Assembly: GCF_027942865.1 (NCBI RefSeq)
Contig: NC_134527.1
Location: 4,008,976 to 4,072,975 of the forward strand
Reading direction: 5' to 3'
Length of the DNA stretch: 64,000 bases
Source: Odontesthes bonariensis
Lineage: Eukaryota > Chordata > Actinopteri > Atheriniformes > Atherinopsidae
A model generated the notes under the pieces. That model worked only from the letters and a program-made list of their open reading frames with translations. It was not told the origin of the DNA and did not search any database. Below, piece after piece: positions 44,386 through 53,640 of this stretch. How positions within the stretch are numbered: the stretch's first letter is position 1; the number at the start of each line of letters is the position of its first letter. Made by a program: the position numbers and the translations under genes.

Positions 44386-47300
44386 AATTTATTAGGGAAA
44401 GCCAAAAGGGTCAGAATTTGTCATGTTCACCCATGAAAAGTTACAAACACCAAAGCCACCTGGCATTCAAAACATGTAAGTGTGACATTTTTAATGTTAT
44501 GCAGCTTATATCTTAAAGGGATAGTTCGCCTCTTTTGACATGAAGCTGTATGACATCCCATATCAGCAACATCATTTATGAACATCTTCTTACCCCCTGC
44601 TGCGTCCTGTGAGCAGAGTTCCAGCCTCCCTTCGTATCACTGCCTGCTGCCGCCTGCCGACAGCTGCGCCTGTTATGGTGTTTGCTGCTCGGTCTGCACT
44701 TCGGTCTGCACGGTCTGCACAGCAGGCAGTGATACGAAGGGAGAGAAAATAGGGCCAAGCGATTGTGAGGTCTGACTTTTTCCTGGAGAACGATTTTGTG
44801 ATGCAAATGTATTACTCTTTTGAACGCATATTGTTTTGAGAAGCAAAACGCTTTATTTTTTAAACCCCAGCCAACTAGCCGGAACTACTTTCGTCAACAC
44901 CAAAACGAGGCTGGAACTCGGCTCACAGGACGCAGCAGGGGGGAAGAAGATGTTCATAAATGATGTTGCTGATATGGGATGTTATACAGCTTCATGTCAA
45001 AAGAGGCGAACTATCCCTTTAAGCCAATTCATCCATTCAATTTAGGCTTTTCCCTTTTCCCACAACAGTCATGTGTTATGGTACATTTCTGCATTAAATC
45101 TAATGCTGAAAACAAGACTCAAATCCAAGATTGGTAACATGTGTCCTTGTTATTTGCTCACTGGGTGAAAAAAAAGCGGTTACACTGTTGTAAATACAAC
45201 ACCCTTTCACTTTCACTTTCACGTTTGTTGACGAACCGGCGAGGAGTCAGAAGGTGCAAGCTATGTCGACCCAGAAGGTAAGAGTAATCAAATGTACCTG
45301 GGAGCGTGAGAGGGGTCTATTTGTTTTTGCGGCAGGTGTGCCAGAAAGCAAGTCGAAGTACTTCCGCTCAGCTCCCGGGCCGCTCCAGCAAAGTTACATA
45401 GCGCAGTTATTCCAACTCAGACCCCCGAAGGGCATAGCAGACAGGCCAATCGTAATATTAAAACTCATTCTGGCCGCACAATTTTTTTCAAGCTGTTATT
45501 TTAAGGTAGAAATGTTACATAGTATTGCTTTATTTACACTGTTATTTGATGTCTGTTTATCAGACACCAAGTTGTAATTAATAGACGGCATGCGACATTT
45601 TGGATGGTTGGCAAAGCTGACAAACATTGATTCCTTTGGCTTTCCGTACCATACGCACCTCAACACAAGCCTAGGGGAACATGTTTATCACAACACACAA
45701 TGATACAACATAGTTTTCCTTTAGGAACAGACACTGAACTGTATATCTTTCTGTCTTAACGATGTCTGTCACAGTCAGTCTGGAGCGTGGAGCGACCGCT
45801 CACGCAAATCTTAAATGAACAAAGTATAACACTCTGAGAACGTCTCCATAGAAACCAAAGTGATGATGTAAGACACTCACCGTGTTGGTAAAGGAAAGAT
45901 CTAGTTTCCAGATGCCTCCATTGGAATCCTGCAAGGCCACACAGCAGAAAGAGCAGGGTCGTGGTGAGGCTGGATCATCTATTACAAGCAACTGAAATGA
46001 GAGACCTTTGATGTTTCTGACCTGAGCGAACCAGATGAAGGAGTCGGGTGTGGGACTCCTGACCACCGAGGAGAGGCAAACACCGTGTCCCACCACCATC
46101 TCGTTAAAGGGCTCCAACTCAAAATGGCTGCTGTCGCTGTCGGCTGCGTTGATCCTCTCAAAGTCCCAGCCCTGGAGGGAAGGTTAGAAAGTCACGTCGG
46201 ATATAAAACGATGGTTTTAATTGTATGAGATGGAGCGAATTACATATGCAATAAGGTTACAAAGACCCATATTTATAAAGAGATGGAGCCCTGTAATGTG
46301 TTTATTAATGCAATAAGAGAGGTGTACTTTAGTTGTAATTATTACTTTCATTTACTTTGTTTATTCATTTACCTACATCATTTTTACCCTCTTTTCATGT
46401 TTTTCTTTCTTTATTCCTGTGTGTATTTAGTCTTATTTATTTGTGTAGGATAAGTTGAAATTGATATCTAAGCAGCTGTGATGGTGTAAAGTATAACGCA
46501 AAAATGTAAAATGTAAAAGTGTACTGTTTGTACCTTTGTGAAAATAAAATATGAGTTAAAAAAAAAAAAACGATGTTTAAGACATATTACCCGGACCACT
46601 CCGTCAGAACCAAAGGTCATCAACTGCCCATCTTCAAGGGCGAACGGCTGTACTGTCCCGGCATGGCACTTCCGCCTCTCTTTACGGGAAATCTCAATCT
46701 TTACGGTGTTTCCATCCCAAAGCAGTAAATTTCCCCACTCTGTGCCTGACATTACCTATAAAAAAAACAGATGAAGTGAAGGTAGGGTTACAGGCAATCA
46801 TTGGGAAGCTGTGGCGCTGCCATCAAATTCAACATTTGATATGTTTTTCTGTGTTCTATTATGAATAAAATCAGATCTGAAAATCATTGGAAATCATCGA
46901 ATTCTGTTTTTATTTCCATGCTAAAGTGTCCAAACCTTATTGGGATTGAGGTTGTAGTACTTTGATACTTAAATTTGTAACTTCACTCTCAACAGCATCT
47001 CCTGTACTCTGTGATTAGTGCTAATTACCTCCACTAAGGAGATTCTGCACTGGAAAAAATCAAAGTCTTACCAAGTATATTTGTCTCATTTCTAGTCCAA
47101 ATATCTCATTACACTTAATATAAGACACAACTGTCTTACAAGCACCATTTCAGCCAGATATAGGGACTTGTTTGAAGACGATACATCTGGAATATCTTGT
47201 TAGGTGAAAAAGTCTTGAAAACAAATTGTTTTGAGTCGGATTTCACATGAAACAAGCTTTTTTTGACATTTGAAGAGGTTTTTAAGCTAATTTCAAGACC

Positions 47301-50300
47301 ACTTTTATCTCAAAAGTCCTAAATATCACATCTTATTTCAAGAAATCTTGACAAGACGATTTTCACTAGTTCCATTGGCAGATTTTTTTGCTTATTTCAA
47401 GCAAAAACGTCTTGTATTTGTTGTTTTTCTTACTTATTTTTGGAGGGGCATTTTTTCCAGTGTACAGTCTGTCATTTGTTAGCAGGATTACTCAAAAAGT
47501 AATAGATTGATTCATATGAACATGTTATCACAGGTGGTGCATGTTATACCGATAAAATGAAAAAGGATGGTGAGCACGGTGCTTTATTTTAGCAGGTTAG
47601 CATCGGCAGTCTCACCACATTAAGATGCTGTGTGCGTTAATGAGGCAGAATCATGGCCGCCGACTCTTTGTGTTGCTTCTTTCAAACCCAAACTAAGAAA
47701 AGCGAGGTGCAAACCTTTCCACCGGGAAGCTCCACGTAGCCCTCGATATCAGTTGCAACAGTGTGCCCGAAATTACCCATGACCCCTTGCAGTTTGAGGC
47801 CCGTGACTGTGGTGGCCATTTTCCAGAACCTGACAGGAAGAGAGAGGAGGCTGCTTTTCATCTCACGTAACAACAAGAAGACACCAACACCAAAAACGTT
47901 CAGAAGATAATGTGGAGACGTGTCACGACGCAGTGCATGCTGGGACAGGAGCTCCATCTTGTCCGGATGCCATTATTTACATTTATTACCAGTGCTGTCG
48001 AATTAGATTTTGTTTTGTTTGGATAAAAACAGTCAAATCTAGTGGAGAAAAGAGGAAATGGAGAGAAAAGATGGACCCTGACTAACGATTATGATTCCAA
48101 ACATGTTCAGCAATGTGTTAAAGTTTTGGATTTTATGAGTCACTGTCCTAATAATAACTAATAACCAACTGAAATAGTCTGTTTTTTCTTTTCTTTTTGC
48201 TTTCAGTGGACAGATGATTATGGAAATGGCCTGAGATGTGAGTTTAGAAGCTAATCCGACAGTTTGAGCAGAAAAACAGAATTCAGGGTCAGAGCAACAG
48301 GGAATAAACGAACTGACGTGTGACATCAACTTCACATTCTCTACATCTACTCAGGGAAGCAAGGAAGAAACGTACGGACTTATCTTTTACTTTTCTAATT
48401 GAAGTTTCCCTAATTGCCAACTAATCTCAAAGTGACAACAGGACTCAGCTTAGTTTCCAAAAAGGAGGAACTATTGTAAAACTGCCAGTAAATTCAATTC
48501 AATTCAATTCAAAAATACTTTATTTATCCCAGAGGGAAATTAAATGTTGATGTAACTCAATTAAATCAAGTAGTTATTATAGATGCTGATGGCTGTGGGC
48601 AGGAAAGATTTCCTGTAGCGGTCCGTTTTGCATCCAAACTGTAAAATGTAAATGTAAAAACAAAAACAAAGTTTCAGTGCAATCTGTTGGTTTCCTTAGC
48701 TGGGAAATTGTTTTTGAATTGGCTCTTTATGAACGAATTGGATTATTTTATGAATAATTATGATTACAATTAATTGAATTCCAATTGGGTTGAATTGGAC
48801 TTTATTATCTAAGTGGCTTGAAATGACATTTGTTGTATTTGGCGCTATATAAATAAAAATGAATTGAATTAAATGTAAATGTACTTTATTTCTACAGCCC
48901 TTTACAGACAATCCTTACGGTGTACCAAAGTGCTTTGAAGCAGGTAATAAATAAAGAGAAGAAGAAGTAAAAACAAATAAAAGAACAGTGAAAGCAATGA
49001 AATATAACAAAATTTAATAAGATTAAATAAGATAAAAGTGTCATCATACTCCTGGGTATTAAAGCCATCCTAAATAAGCAGGTTTTTAGCCCAGATCTGA
49101 AGAGGTCCAGGTCAGAAATGAGACTCAGCTGGACGGGGGGCTTATTCCAGAGCCTGGGGGCAGCTTTGGGAAAAGGCTCGCTCACCCCAGGGTTTGTATT
49201 CTGACCTGGGCACTTCCAGCAGAAACTGATCTGTTGACCTCAGAGCTCTACCAGGACTGTTAAAAGCTCAGATAAATACGATGGGGCGAGGCCGTTAGGA
49301 GCTTTAAAAACACACATTAAAAGTTTAAAATCAATTAAAATCAATCAAGTTTAAAACCAGTGGTTTTATTTTAGTTCACACAGCTTCTCTGTGACGTGCT
49401 TTCTTTCGTTTGTTAAGTCTCTTACCGAGCAAGATGTCTGAAGCGTCACTTTAATTACTGACTTACATCATTTGCAAGTTATTTAGTGAATAAAACGGGC
49501 CTGAAATTAAAAACGCCCCACTGGAGTTCGAGGATGATTCCGGATTCTGTTTACCTGATGTGTCCCGATCCTGACGAGGTGAGCAGTCTCTGGTTGTGTG
49601 GGGAGAAGCTGACGTGGAAGACCTCCTGCGGGATGGCCTTGCAGATCTGCATCACCTCCTCCTGCCTCCAGTCCCACAGAGTCAGCATGTAGTCGGGTGC
49701 ACTGTCCACGCAGGCCAGCAGGCTCCCGTCGCCGTTAAAGTCCACCGACACGTAGTTGGACTCTGTGCCATCTGCAGACAGGAGGATTAGAGCATGAGCC
49801 CAATGCGAAACAACCCAACTGGATGACACTCGGCCACATTTACCTCTGAGGATGCGGCACGGCCTCAGCGAAGGATACTCATAGACTATGATGCTGGGGT
49901 TGTTTCCCTTCTCTGCTACAGCAAAGTACTCCTTGGTGGGATGAACCTTTACACACACACACAAAAACAGGAGAATAGCTTTTTTTGTTGCTAGTAAATC
50001 TTATATCATATGCTAAAGTCGTCATTAAAACTTAGGAGTCAAACATTATTTTCTATTCATTGTTTGAATCTTTAAAAATTGCATGATATTGGTCTGACAT
50101 ATTGTAGGGAAGGCACTGTGGAAAAGATCCACACATAAACCGGGGCCCTTAGCAGCTAAAATGGCATTCTACATTTAAAGGGATAGTTCGCCTCTTTTGA
50201 CATGAAGCTGTATGACATCCCATATCAGCAACGTCATTTCTGAACATCTTCTTACCCCCTGCTGCGTCCTGTGAGCAGAGTTCCAGCCTCGTTTTGGTGT

Positions 50301-52912
50301 TGATGAAGGTAGTCCGGCTAGTTGGCTGGGGTTTAAAAAATAAAGCGTCTTGCTTCTCAAAACAATATGCGTTCAACAGAGTAATACATTTGCATCACAA
50401 AATCTTTCTCCAGGAAAAAGTCAGACCTCACAATCGCTTGGCACTATTTTCTCTCCCTTCGTATCACTGCCTGCTGCCGCATGCCGACAGCCGCGCCTGT
50501 TACGGTGTTTGCTGCTCGGTCTGCACTTCGGTCTGCACAGCAGGCAGTGATACGAAGGGAGAGAAAATAGGGCCAAGCGATTGTGAGGTCTGACTTTTTC
50601 CTGGAGAACCATTTTGTGATGCAAATGTATTACTCTGTTGAACGCATATTGTTTTGAGAAGCAAGACGCTTTATTTTTCTAGCCCCAGCCAACTAGCCGG
50701 ACTACCTTCGTCAACACCAAAACGAGGCTGGAACTCTGCTCACAGGACGCAGCAGGGGGTAAGAAGATGTTCATAAATGATGTTGCTGATATGGGATGTC
50801 ATCCAGCTTCATGTCAAAAGAGGCGAACTATCCCTTTAAGTAAAATGAGGCTAATGAGGAATAGATTTCCACCTTTACCCAGGCTCACAAACCAGTGAAA
50901 GTGTGTTGTTAAAAATCTTCTGAATGAGGAATATAGTGAATCTTTCCTCTCCTCACTTTCCGTTGTCACACTTTTCCATTTAAAAGACTATTAATCCCAG
51001 GAAAATACAACTAGTGTTTGTAAATTATTTTCAAATACAAGCACACATATTGTTTCCTTGTTTCTCGGGAGCATTTCCATTATTTTCTTTAATATATTAA
51101 AATCTGTCGGCTGACCCTTCAGTTGTAGGGTTGAACGTGCTGTTTGACAGCCACCTCACCGTGATTGCTCCTATTCCTCCTCCGCTGCAGGAGCGCAAGA
51201 ATCTCTGCTCCTTGGTGGAAATATCCAGCAGGACGAGCAGGTTGCCTGCTATAAACATCAGAGTTCTGTCATCCAGCAGCTTCAGATTGGCCCTGCGCCC
51301 ACTGTCATAGCCAAAGGAGTGACTGAATTCCATGATGAAGGATAGAAATCACATGAACTGGCATTTTACGTACGATTTCCTTTAAAATATTCTATTACAT
51401 GAAAAAAGGCTCTTCAATAATCATACATTTAAATATAAATCTTTGTTTATTTAGTTGGTAAAGGTCAGGCAACAAGAGAGCAACTTTGGACTGTTGCAGG
51501 GGTTTATTTTTCAGTTTTTTTAGCATGTTGCTTGTTATTAAAATTCATTAAAATTATTTTATTTGTTTCTCTTTATATTCTTTTATGCATTTTTAATGCT
51601 TCTTACACTCCCTGCTGCAATGCTTTTATTTTATGTGAAGCACTTTGAATTGTTTTGTACATGAAATGTGCTACACAAATAAATTTGATTTGATTTGATT
51701 TGATGATGTGAGAAAGTACACGATATCCCAAACAAGGATACGAGAGGTGCAGGAGATTCTCCGGGATCTCAGAGTCGGGTGTGATGGACGGTCTGGAGTG
51801 AATCTCCTCGTATTCGTAGTACATGTCTGCAGGGAGCCGCTTCTTTGGTTTTTCCTCGGCCTCCTGGGAGCGTTCGGTGACGCTTTCTGTGAGGAAGCAC
51901 ATGAACGCAGGTTTGAGTCATCATTGACTCCAATTCTACTTTTAAACAGAAAGCCTGTGTGACAGTTAAAGATTAGAGAACACACTCTCAGTTTCAGGCA
52001 GCACACAGCTGAAACATCCTTAGGACTTCTGTGTTATTTGAATGTTTACTCATTCTACCTCTTAACTATTTTCATCATCTTGATTTCACCTAACATGTAA
52101 GCAATATAGTAGTTTCGTGGCATTATACCATATACACGTGTTTATATATTTTTAGAACTATTGTTATAATGTTTTTTATTAATATCATTAGTTGTTTTGT
52201 AAATGTAATTGATCTAATTATTTATTTATTATTGTTTATTATAATAAATAAATAAAAATAAATAAATAAAATAAATAAAATAAATAAAATAAATAAATAA
52301 AATAAATAAAATAAATAAAATAAATAAAATAAATAAAATAAATAAAATAAAATAAAATAATATCATTAGTTGTATTGTAAATGTAAATGTATTTTATTTA
52401 TACAGCCCTTTACAGACAATCCTTACGGTTTACCAAAGTGCTTTACAGCAGGTAATAAATAAAGAGAAGAATAAGTGAAAACAAATAAAAACAATAAAAG
52501 AACAGTGAAAGCAATGAAATATAACAAAATCGAATAAGATAAAAGTGCCATCATACTACTGGGTATTAAAGCCATCCTAAATAAGTAGGTTTTTAGCCTA
52601 GATTTGAAGAGGCCCAGGTCAGAAATAAGACGCAGTAATGGTAGTACTGGTTATAATAAGCTACTGTATTATACATTATACTTTCTTAAATATCTATCCC
52701 TCATCTCTAATGAACATTTTGCATTGAAAATGAACCATTGACATTTAAACCAGCTTTAATTAAGACAGTTTCAGTGTCTCAAATAAATATTTCAGACGTA
52801 AATTTGAATGAAAAACACAGTAATGGTGCACATCACCTTCAGAGTTTTCCTGTGAAGCTGGCTGTGCTCTCTCAGCCTCTTCACCAACACAACTAGTATT
52901 TTCCTCCGACAT
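26235..52912 (-). CDS. cfap44: CFAP44 (WDR52), cilia- and flagella-associated protein 44
   Basis: Thirty-three coding exons on the minus strand join without a frame break into 1,722 codons plus TAA (26235-26237). CFAP44 works with CFAP43 in the tether/tether-head structure that links inner dynein arm f to axonemal doublets; loss in mammals gives multiple flagellar malformations and male infertility. The N-terminal half is WD40 repeats and the C-terminal half coiled coil. Conserved stretches include [65 protein letters not shown] and [14 protein letters not shown]. The ATG at 52912 ([15 protein letters not shown]) opens exon 1; an X-box lies 231 bp upstream. Acidic tracts are long in exons 15, 25 and 28. 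Introns are rich in hAT copies and simple repeats, but none interrupts an exon. Human CFAP44 is about 1,850 residues, so this is near full length. Confidence 0.95.
26766..27793. mobile_element. hAT-like element with CAGAGGTGGGTAG ends
   Basis: The termini CAGAGGTGGGTAG and CTACCCACCTCTG are inverted. Both sides carry the subterminal TTACTTGAGTA motif in opposite orientation. The flanks CATAAACC and CATAAAAA form a degraded 8-bp duplication. The element lies in the CFAP44 intron between exons 31 and 32 and codes for nothing intact. Confidence 0.75.
28277..29150. repeat. imperfect tandem duplication with a 511-bp period
   Basis: The block with CCAATTTTGAACTGTCACA, CCTCTTTCAGCCAATGT and TTTGAATTAGAAGCCTCTA occurs at 28303-28570 and again at 28837-29080. 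The offset is about 511-535 bp with many differences. It is in a CFAP44 intron. The short ORFs beginning [10 protein letters not shown] in both copies are not genes. Confidence 0.8.
30182..30578. mobile_element. hAT-like MITE with CATACCAGTCAAGT ends
   Basis: The left end CATACCAGTCAAGT pairs with the right end ACTTGACAGGTATG. The 8-bp direct repeat GGTCTTGA is perfect (30174-30181 and 30579-30586). CCCGTATTTT-type blocks fill the interior. No coding sequence is present. Confidence 0.8.
31525..32104. mobile_element. hAT element of the BED family carrying a SINE
   Basis: The TAGGGCTGGGC and GCCCAGCCCTA ends are intact. A tRNA-derived SINE (about 31735-31933, minus) replaces the region where the BED ORF normally begins. 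About 75 bp of host sequence (TGGTCTACCAATTCATTC) is repeated directly on both sides (31448-31524 and 32108-32186). Confidence 0.8.
31735..31933 (-). mobile_element. tRNA-derived SINE
   Basis: On the minus strand it starts CAGGGTCCGTGGCGTAGTGG, contains a B-box-like GGTTTGAGTCC, and ends in a CATTAAAGGCATAAAAAGCC-type tail. A related copy lies at 34722-34920. Its SINE tail is of a kind common in percomorph genomes. Confidence 0.7.
32370..32645. mobile_element. short hAT element with perfect 8-bp target duplication
   Basis: The ends TAGGGCTGGGCGAGTTAACT and complement are flanked by AATAAAAG on both sides (32362-32369, 32646-32653). It ends only 43 bp from the donor of CFAP44 exon 26. The BED ORF is deleted. 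Confidence 0.88.
34105..34635. mobile_element. nested TAGCCTGG-ended MITE
   Basis: The left TAGCCTGGCTGACGCG and right TTCCCAGGCTA ends are inverted. The host hAT sequence GTTCTGCAG/GTTCCGCAG is duplicated at both sides. A short frame inside (ATGGCGTCTGGTTCTTCC onward) is a remnant of unknown origin. The end motif resembles that of the element at 22345-23124. Confidence 0.7.
34722..34920 (+). mobile_element. tRNA-derived SINE nested in the hAT
   Basis: The head GTCCGTGGCGTAGTGGGCTG and B-box GGTTCAAGTCC are followed by a CCATTAAAGGCACAAAAGCC tail. It is the opposite orientation to the copy at 31735-31933. Confidence 0.75.
36892..37517 (-). mobile_element. hAT element with a BED zinc-finger ORF, perfect target duplication
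   Basis: The ends TAGGACTGGGC and GCCCAGCCCTA are flanked by the perfect 8-bp repeat ATTTCAAT (36884-36891 and 37518-37525). It contains a 101-codon ORF with a BED finger but no transposase, so it depends on a transposase elsewhere. It is in the CFAP44 intron between exons 19 and 20. Confidence 0.9.
37025..37330 (-). CDS. BED-type zinc-finger ORF of a hAT element (101 aa)
   Basis: The ORF opens [20 protein letters not shown] and contains [20 protein letters not shown] followed by LKAKHT, a C-x2-C...H-x4-H BED finger used by hAT transposases to bind DNA. The catalytic DDE/RNase H and dimerisation domains are absent. A nearly identical ORF in the opposite orientation lies at 42789-43094. I regard it as element-encoded rather than a host gene. 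Confidence 0.75.
   Translation of the reverse strand: MEKGTELLLGHFHFKLLPDGGVDRTKVICKHCQVELSSQRSSSSLKYHLKAKHTTDSSKSFKETDSGARLLHKNYRKMLMLKVCLHNKCYGTFIHMAAHLK
38530..39173. repeat. 10-bp minisatellite ATACMCATTC, about 64 units
   Basis: Alternating CATTCATACA and CATTCATACC units, with a few CATCC variants, fill about 640 bp of CFAP44 intron 16. The right-to-left transcribed acceptor of exon 17 lies only about 80 bp beyond the array. The long forward frame through it is an artefact of the repeat. Confidence 0.95.
40250..40440 (+). repeat. L2-type LINE 3' tail
   Basis: GTAAAGCACTTTGAATTG...GAATTGTGCTACACAAATAAATTTGATTTGATT is the standard L2 3' terminus. Near-identical tails occur at 51530-51705 (plus) and, inverted, at 58915-59060. 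Confidence 0.6.
41265..41766 (+). mobile_element. possible solo LTR in a CFAP44 intron
   Basis: A TATA box (CATATAAATAC near 41609) is followed about 85 bp later by AATAAA (near 41693) and a T-rich stretch ending TCTAACA. This order of promoter and poly(A) signal is typical of an LTR. A clear target duplication was not found, so the edges are approximate. No gag, pol or env sequence is present in the window. Confidence 0.35.
42597..43227 (+). mobile_element. hAT element with a BED zinc-finger ORF (plus orientation)
   Basis: The ends TAGGGCTGGACGC and GGAAACGATT...CCCAGCCCTA match the copy at 36892-37517 in reverse. The flanks AAATAAAG and CTTGATAC do not match, so either the ends have mutated or the copy moved by another route. 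The BED ORF is at 42789-43094. Confidence 0.85.
42789..43094 (+). CDS. BED-type zinc-finger ORF of a hAT element (101 aa), second copy
   Basis: This copy differs from the one at 37025-37330 at only two residues (HVKVLPDG for HFKLLPDG, and DRSKSF for DSSKSF are the visible changes), with the same BED finger [20 protein letters not shown]. No other transposase domain follows. Two intact copies in one window may mean recent activity rather than selection. Confidence 0.75.
   Translation: MEKGTELLLGHFHVKVLPDGGVDRTKVICKHCQVELSSQRSSSSLKYHLKAKHTTDRSKSFKETDSGARLLHKNYRKMLMLKVCLHNKCYGTFIHMAAHLK
44115..44187 (+). repeat. (TG)n tract in CFAP44 intron 10
   Basis: About 35 TG units with one TTTG interruption fill almost half of the short intron between exons 10 and 11 (44074-44232). 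On the transcribed strand it reads (CA)n. Confidence 0.95.
44335..44382 (+). repeat. (CA)n tract at the exon 10 acceptor
   Basis: The repeat is 2 bp from the AG of CFAP44 exon 10. On the transcribed strand it is (UG)n directly before TAG|GCTTCT, so it replaces the usual polypyrimidine tract. Confidence 0.95.
44513..45022. mobile_element. foldback MITE copy D
   Basis: TTAA at 44513-44516 and 45019-45022 flank AGGGATAGTTCGCC and its complement. The left arm is shortened: it jumps from GAGTTCCAGCCTC straight to CCTTCGTATCACTGCC. The right arm is complete. The copy is in CFAP44 intron 9. Confidence 0.85.
45205..45577 (+). other. ISRE-like motif followed by a short plus-strand ORF, inside CFAP44 intron 9
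   Basis: TTTCACTTTCACTTTCAC (45205-45222) is an interferon-stimulated response element in inverted form. About 40 bp on, an ATG at 45263 starts MSTQK, which ends at a good donor AAG|GTAAGA; reading through it instead gives a frame to 45577 ([15 protein letters not shown]...). No domain was recognised, and neither reading has supporting exons. I list it as an observation, not a gene. Confidence 0.3.
47049..47462. mobile_element. MITE with CACTGGAAAAAAT ends
   Basis: The termini CACTGGAAAAAAT and ATTTTTTCCAGTG are inverted. Internal blocks CAAGATATTCCAG-like, CTATATCTGGCTG and CAAGACTTTTTCA recur in the copy nested at 60538-60797. It lies in the CFAP44 intron between exons 6 and 7. Confidence 0.75.
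48487..49360 (-). repeat. L2-type LINE fragments
   Basis: Plus-strand ACTTTATTTCTACAGCCCTTTACAGACAATCC near 48886 is followed by an interior that reads [17 protein letters not shown] and [12 protein letters not shown] on the minus strand, a worn L2 C-terminus. Shorter copies of this tail lie at 52380-52640 and at 56221-56745. Confidence 0.6.
50175..50839. mobile_element. foldback MITE copy E (full length)
   Basis: TTAA at both ends (50175-50178, 50836-50839), two nearly complete arms and the central TCGTATCACTGCCTGCTGC hairpin make this the best-preserved copy with copy A. It lies between CFAP44 exons 3 and 4. Confidence 0.88.
51530..51705 (+). repeat. L2-type LINE 3' tail
   Basis: GTGAAGCACTTTGAATTG...GTGCTACACAAATAAATTTGATT ends 36 bp before the donor of CFAP44 exon 2 on the other strand. 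It contains no coding sequence. Confidence 0.65.
52225..52640. repeat. (AAATAAAT)n array plus L2 tail
   Basis: AAATAAATAAAATAAA units run from about 52225 to 52365. They are followed by TTTATACAGCCCTTTACAGACAATCC and a degraded L2 body to 52640. It lies in CFAP44 intron 1. Confidence 0.8.
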
Positions 52913-53640
52913 TTCCTGTAAAATAAAAAGCGCATTTTCAACTTGACACAACTGTTTTTGAATTCTGAAGTTCAACTAATGTGATAACAGAACAAAGTGT
53001 AACACCAACAGCGGTATTTTTCTTTTAGTCTGCATTTAGAGAACACTTACCAGAAAGGTTTTCAAGTTCACCTTAAGTGACTTTTAACGTATCCCACCGT
53101 ATACATTTGTGTTTTAGTAATTTCTCAACGTCTGTTTTGTGTGTTGCCAAGCAACAAGGAACGGCCATTCGCTGCAAGGCATTATGGTTAATGTCGTTCT
53201 CAACGCTTGTCTTGACCGTTTCAGATGAAACAAAATAGGCATTAACTTTTAAACTAACTCTACAGGTATAAAAAGCTTATTAAAATTATATTTATTTTTT
53301 GAAGACTCTTGAAAGGCTTTTTTCTTTATTCTAAAATTAATTTTAGTGTGAGTCTCGCTGTAACCGCAGCAACGAAGACTGTCCCTTTAAATATTGCTTG
53401 TAAACAAAAATGTCCACTTCAGAGACCAACGGAAACAGAACTGCAATAGACTTAAAACGACTTATCATATATTATATTATATCTTCATTATCTACATACT
53501 TGAATGTCTAAATATCACGATTTATTAACATTGTAAATTAACATTGTACTGCTTTCAGTCAAAAAAAAGAAGCTGTCGCAAATATATACATTTTGCGGCA
53601 GCGACTGCTCAATTTGATTGGATGCTTTTTGCCGTAAACC
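52913..53640. promoter_or_regulatory. divergent CFAP44-PUM3 promoter region
   Basis: CFAP44 starts at 52912 (minus) and the PUM3 leader exon ends at 53695 (plus), so under 0.8 kb separates the two coding programmes. The interval holds an X-box (53143-53155) on the CFAP44 side and an inverted CCAAT box (TTGATTGGATGC near 53614) on the PUM3 side. No TATA box was noted. Confidence 0.55.
53143..53155 (+). promoter_or_regulatory. RFX X-box upstream of CFAP44
   Basis: GTTGCCAAGCAAC is a near-perfect inverted repeat and a very good RFX consensus. It lies 231 bp from the CFAP44 ATG. RFX factors switch on ciliary genes, which fits CFAP44. Confidence 0.75.

Larger units (their letters stand above)
38169..52912 (-). 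other. cfap44: CFAP44 exons 1-17, WD40-repeat half
   Basis: Exon ends (5' to 3'): 52912-52837, 51886-51742, 51322-51160, 49946-49844, 49771-49555, 47829-47715, 46755-46591, 46171-46022, 45928-45881, 44332-44233, 44073-43979, 43905-43696, 42326-42216, 41113-40961, 40851-40633, 40137-39995, 38448-38169. Together they give 831 codons. Exons 1-2 are acidic and variable. WD40 blades start with [13 protein letters not shown] (exon 3) and run to exon 17. Exon 15 interrupts the propeller with a charged [17 protein letters not shown] helix and an E-run. All junctions are GT/AG; the donors of exons 14 (GTCCGA) and 17 (GTCAGT) are weaker. Confidence 0.9.
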
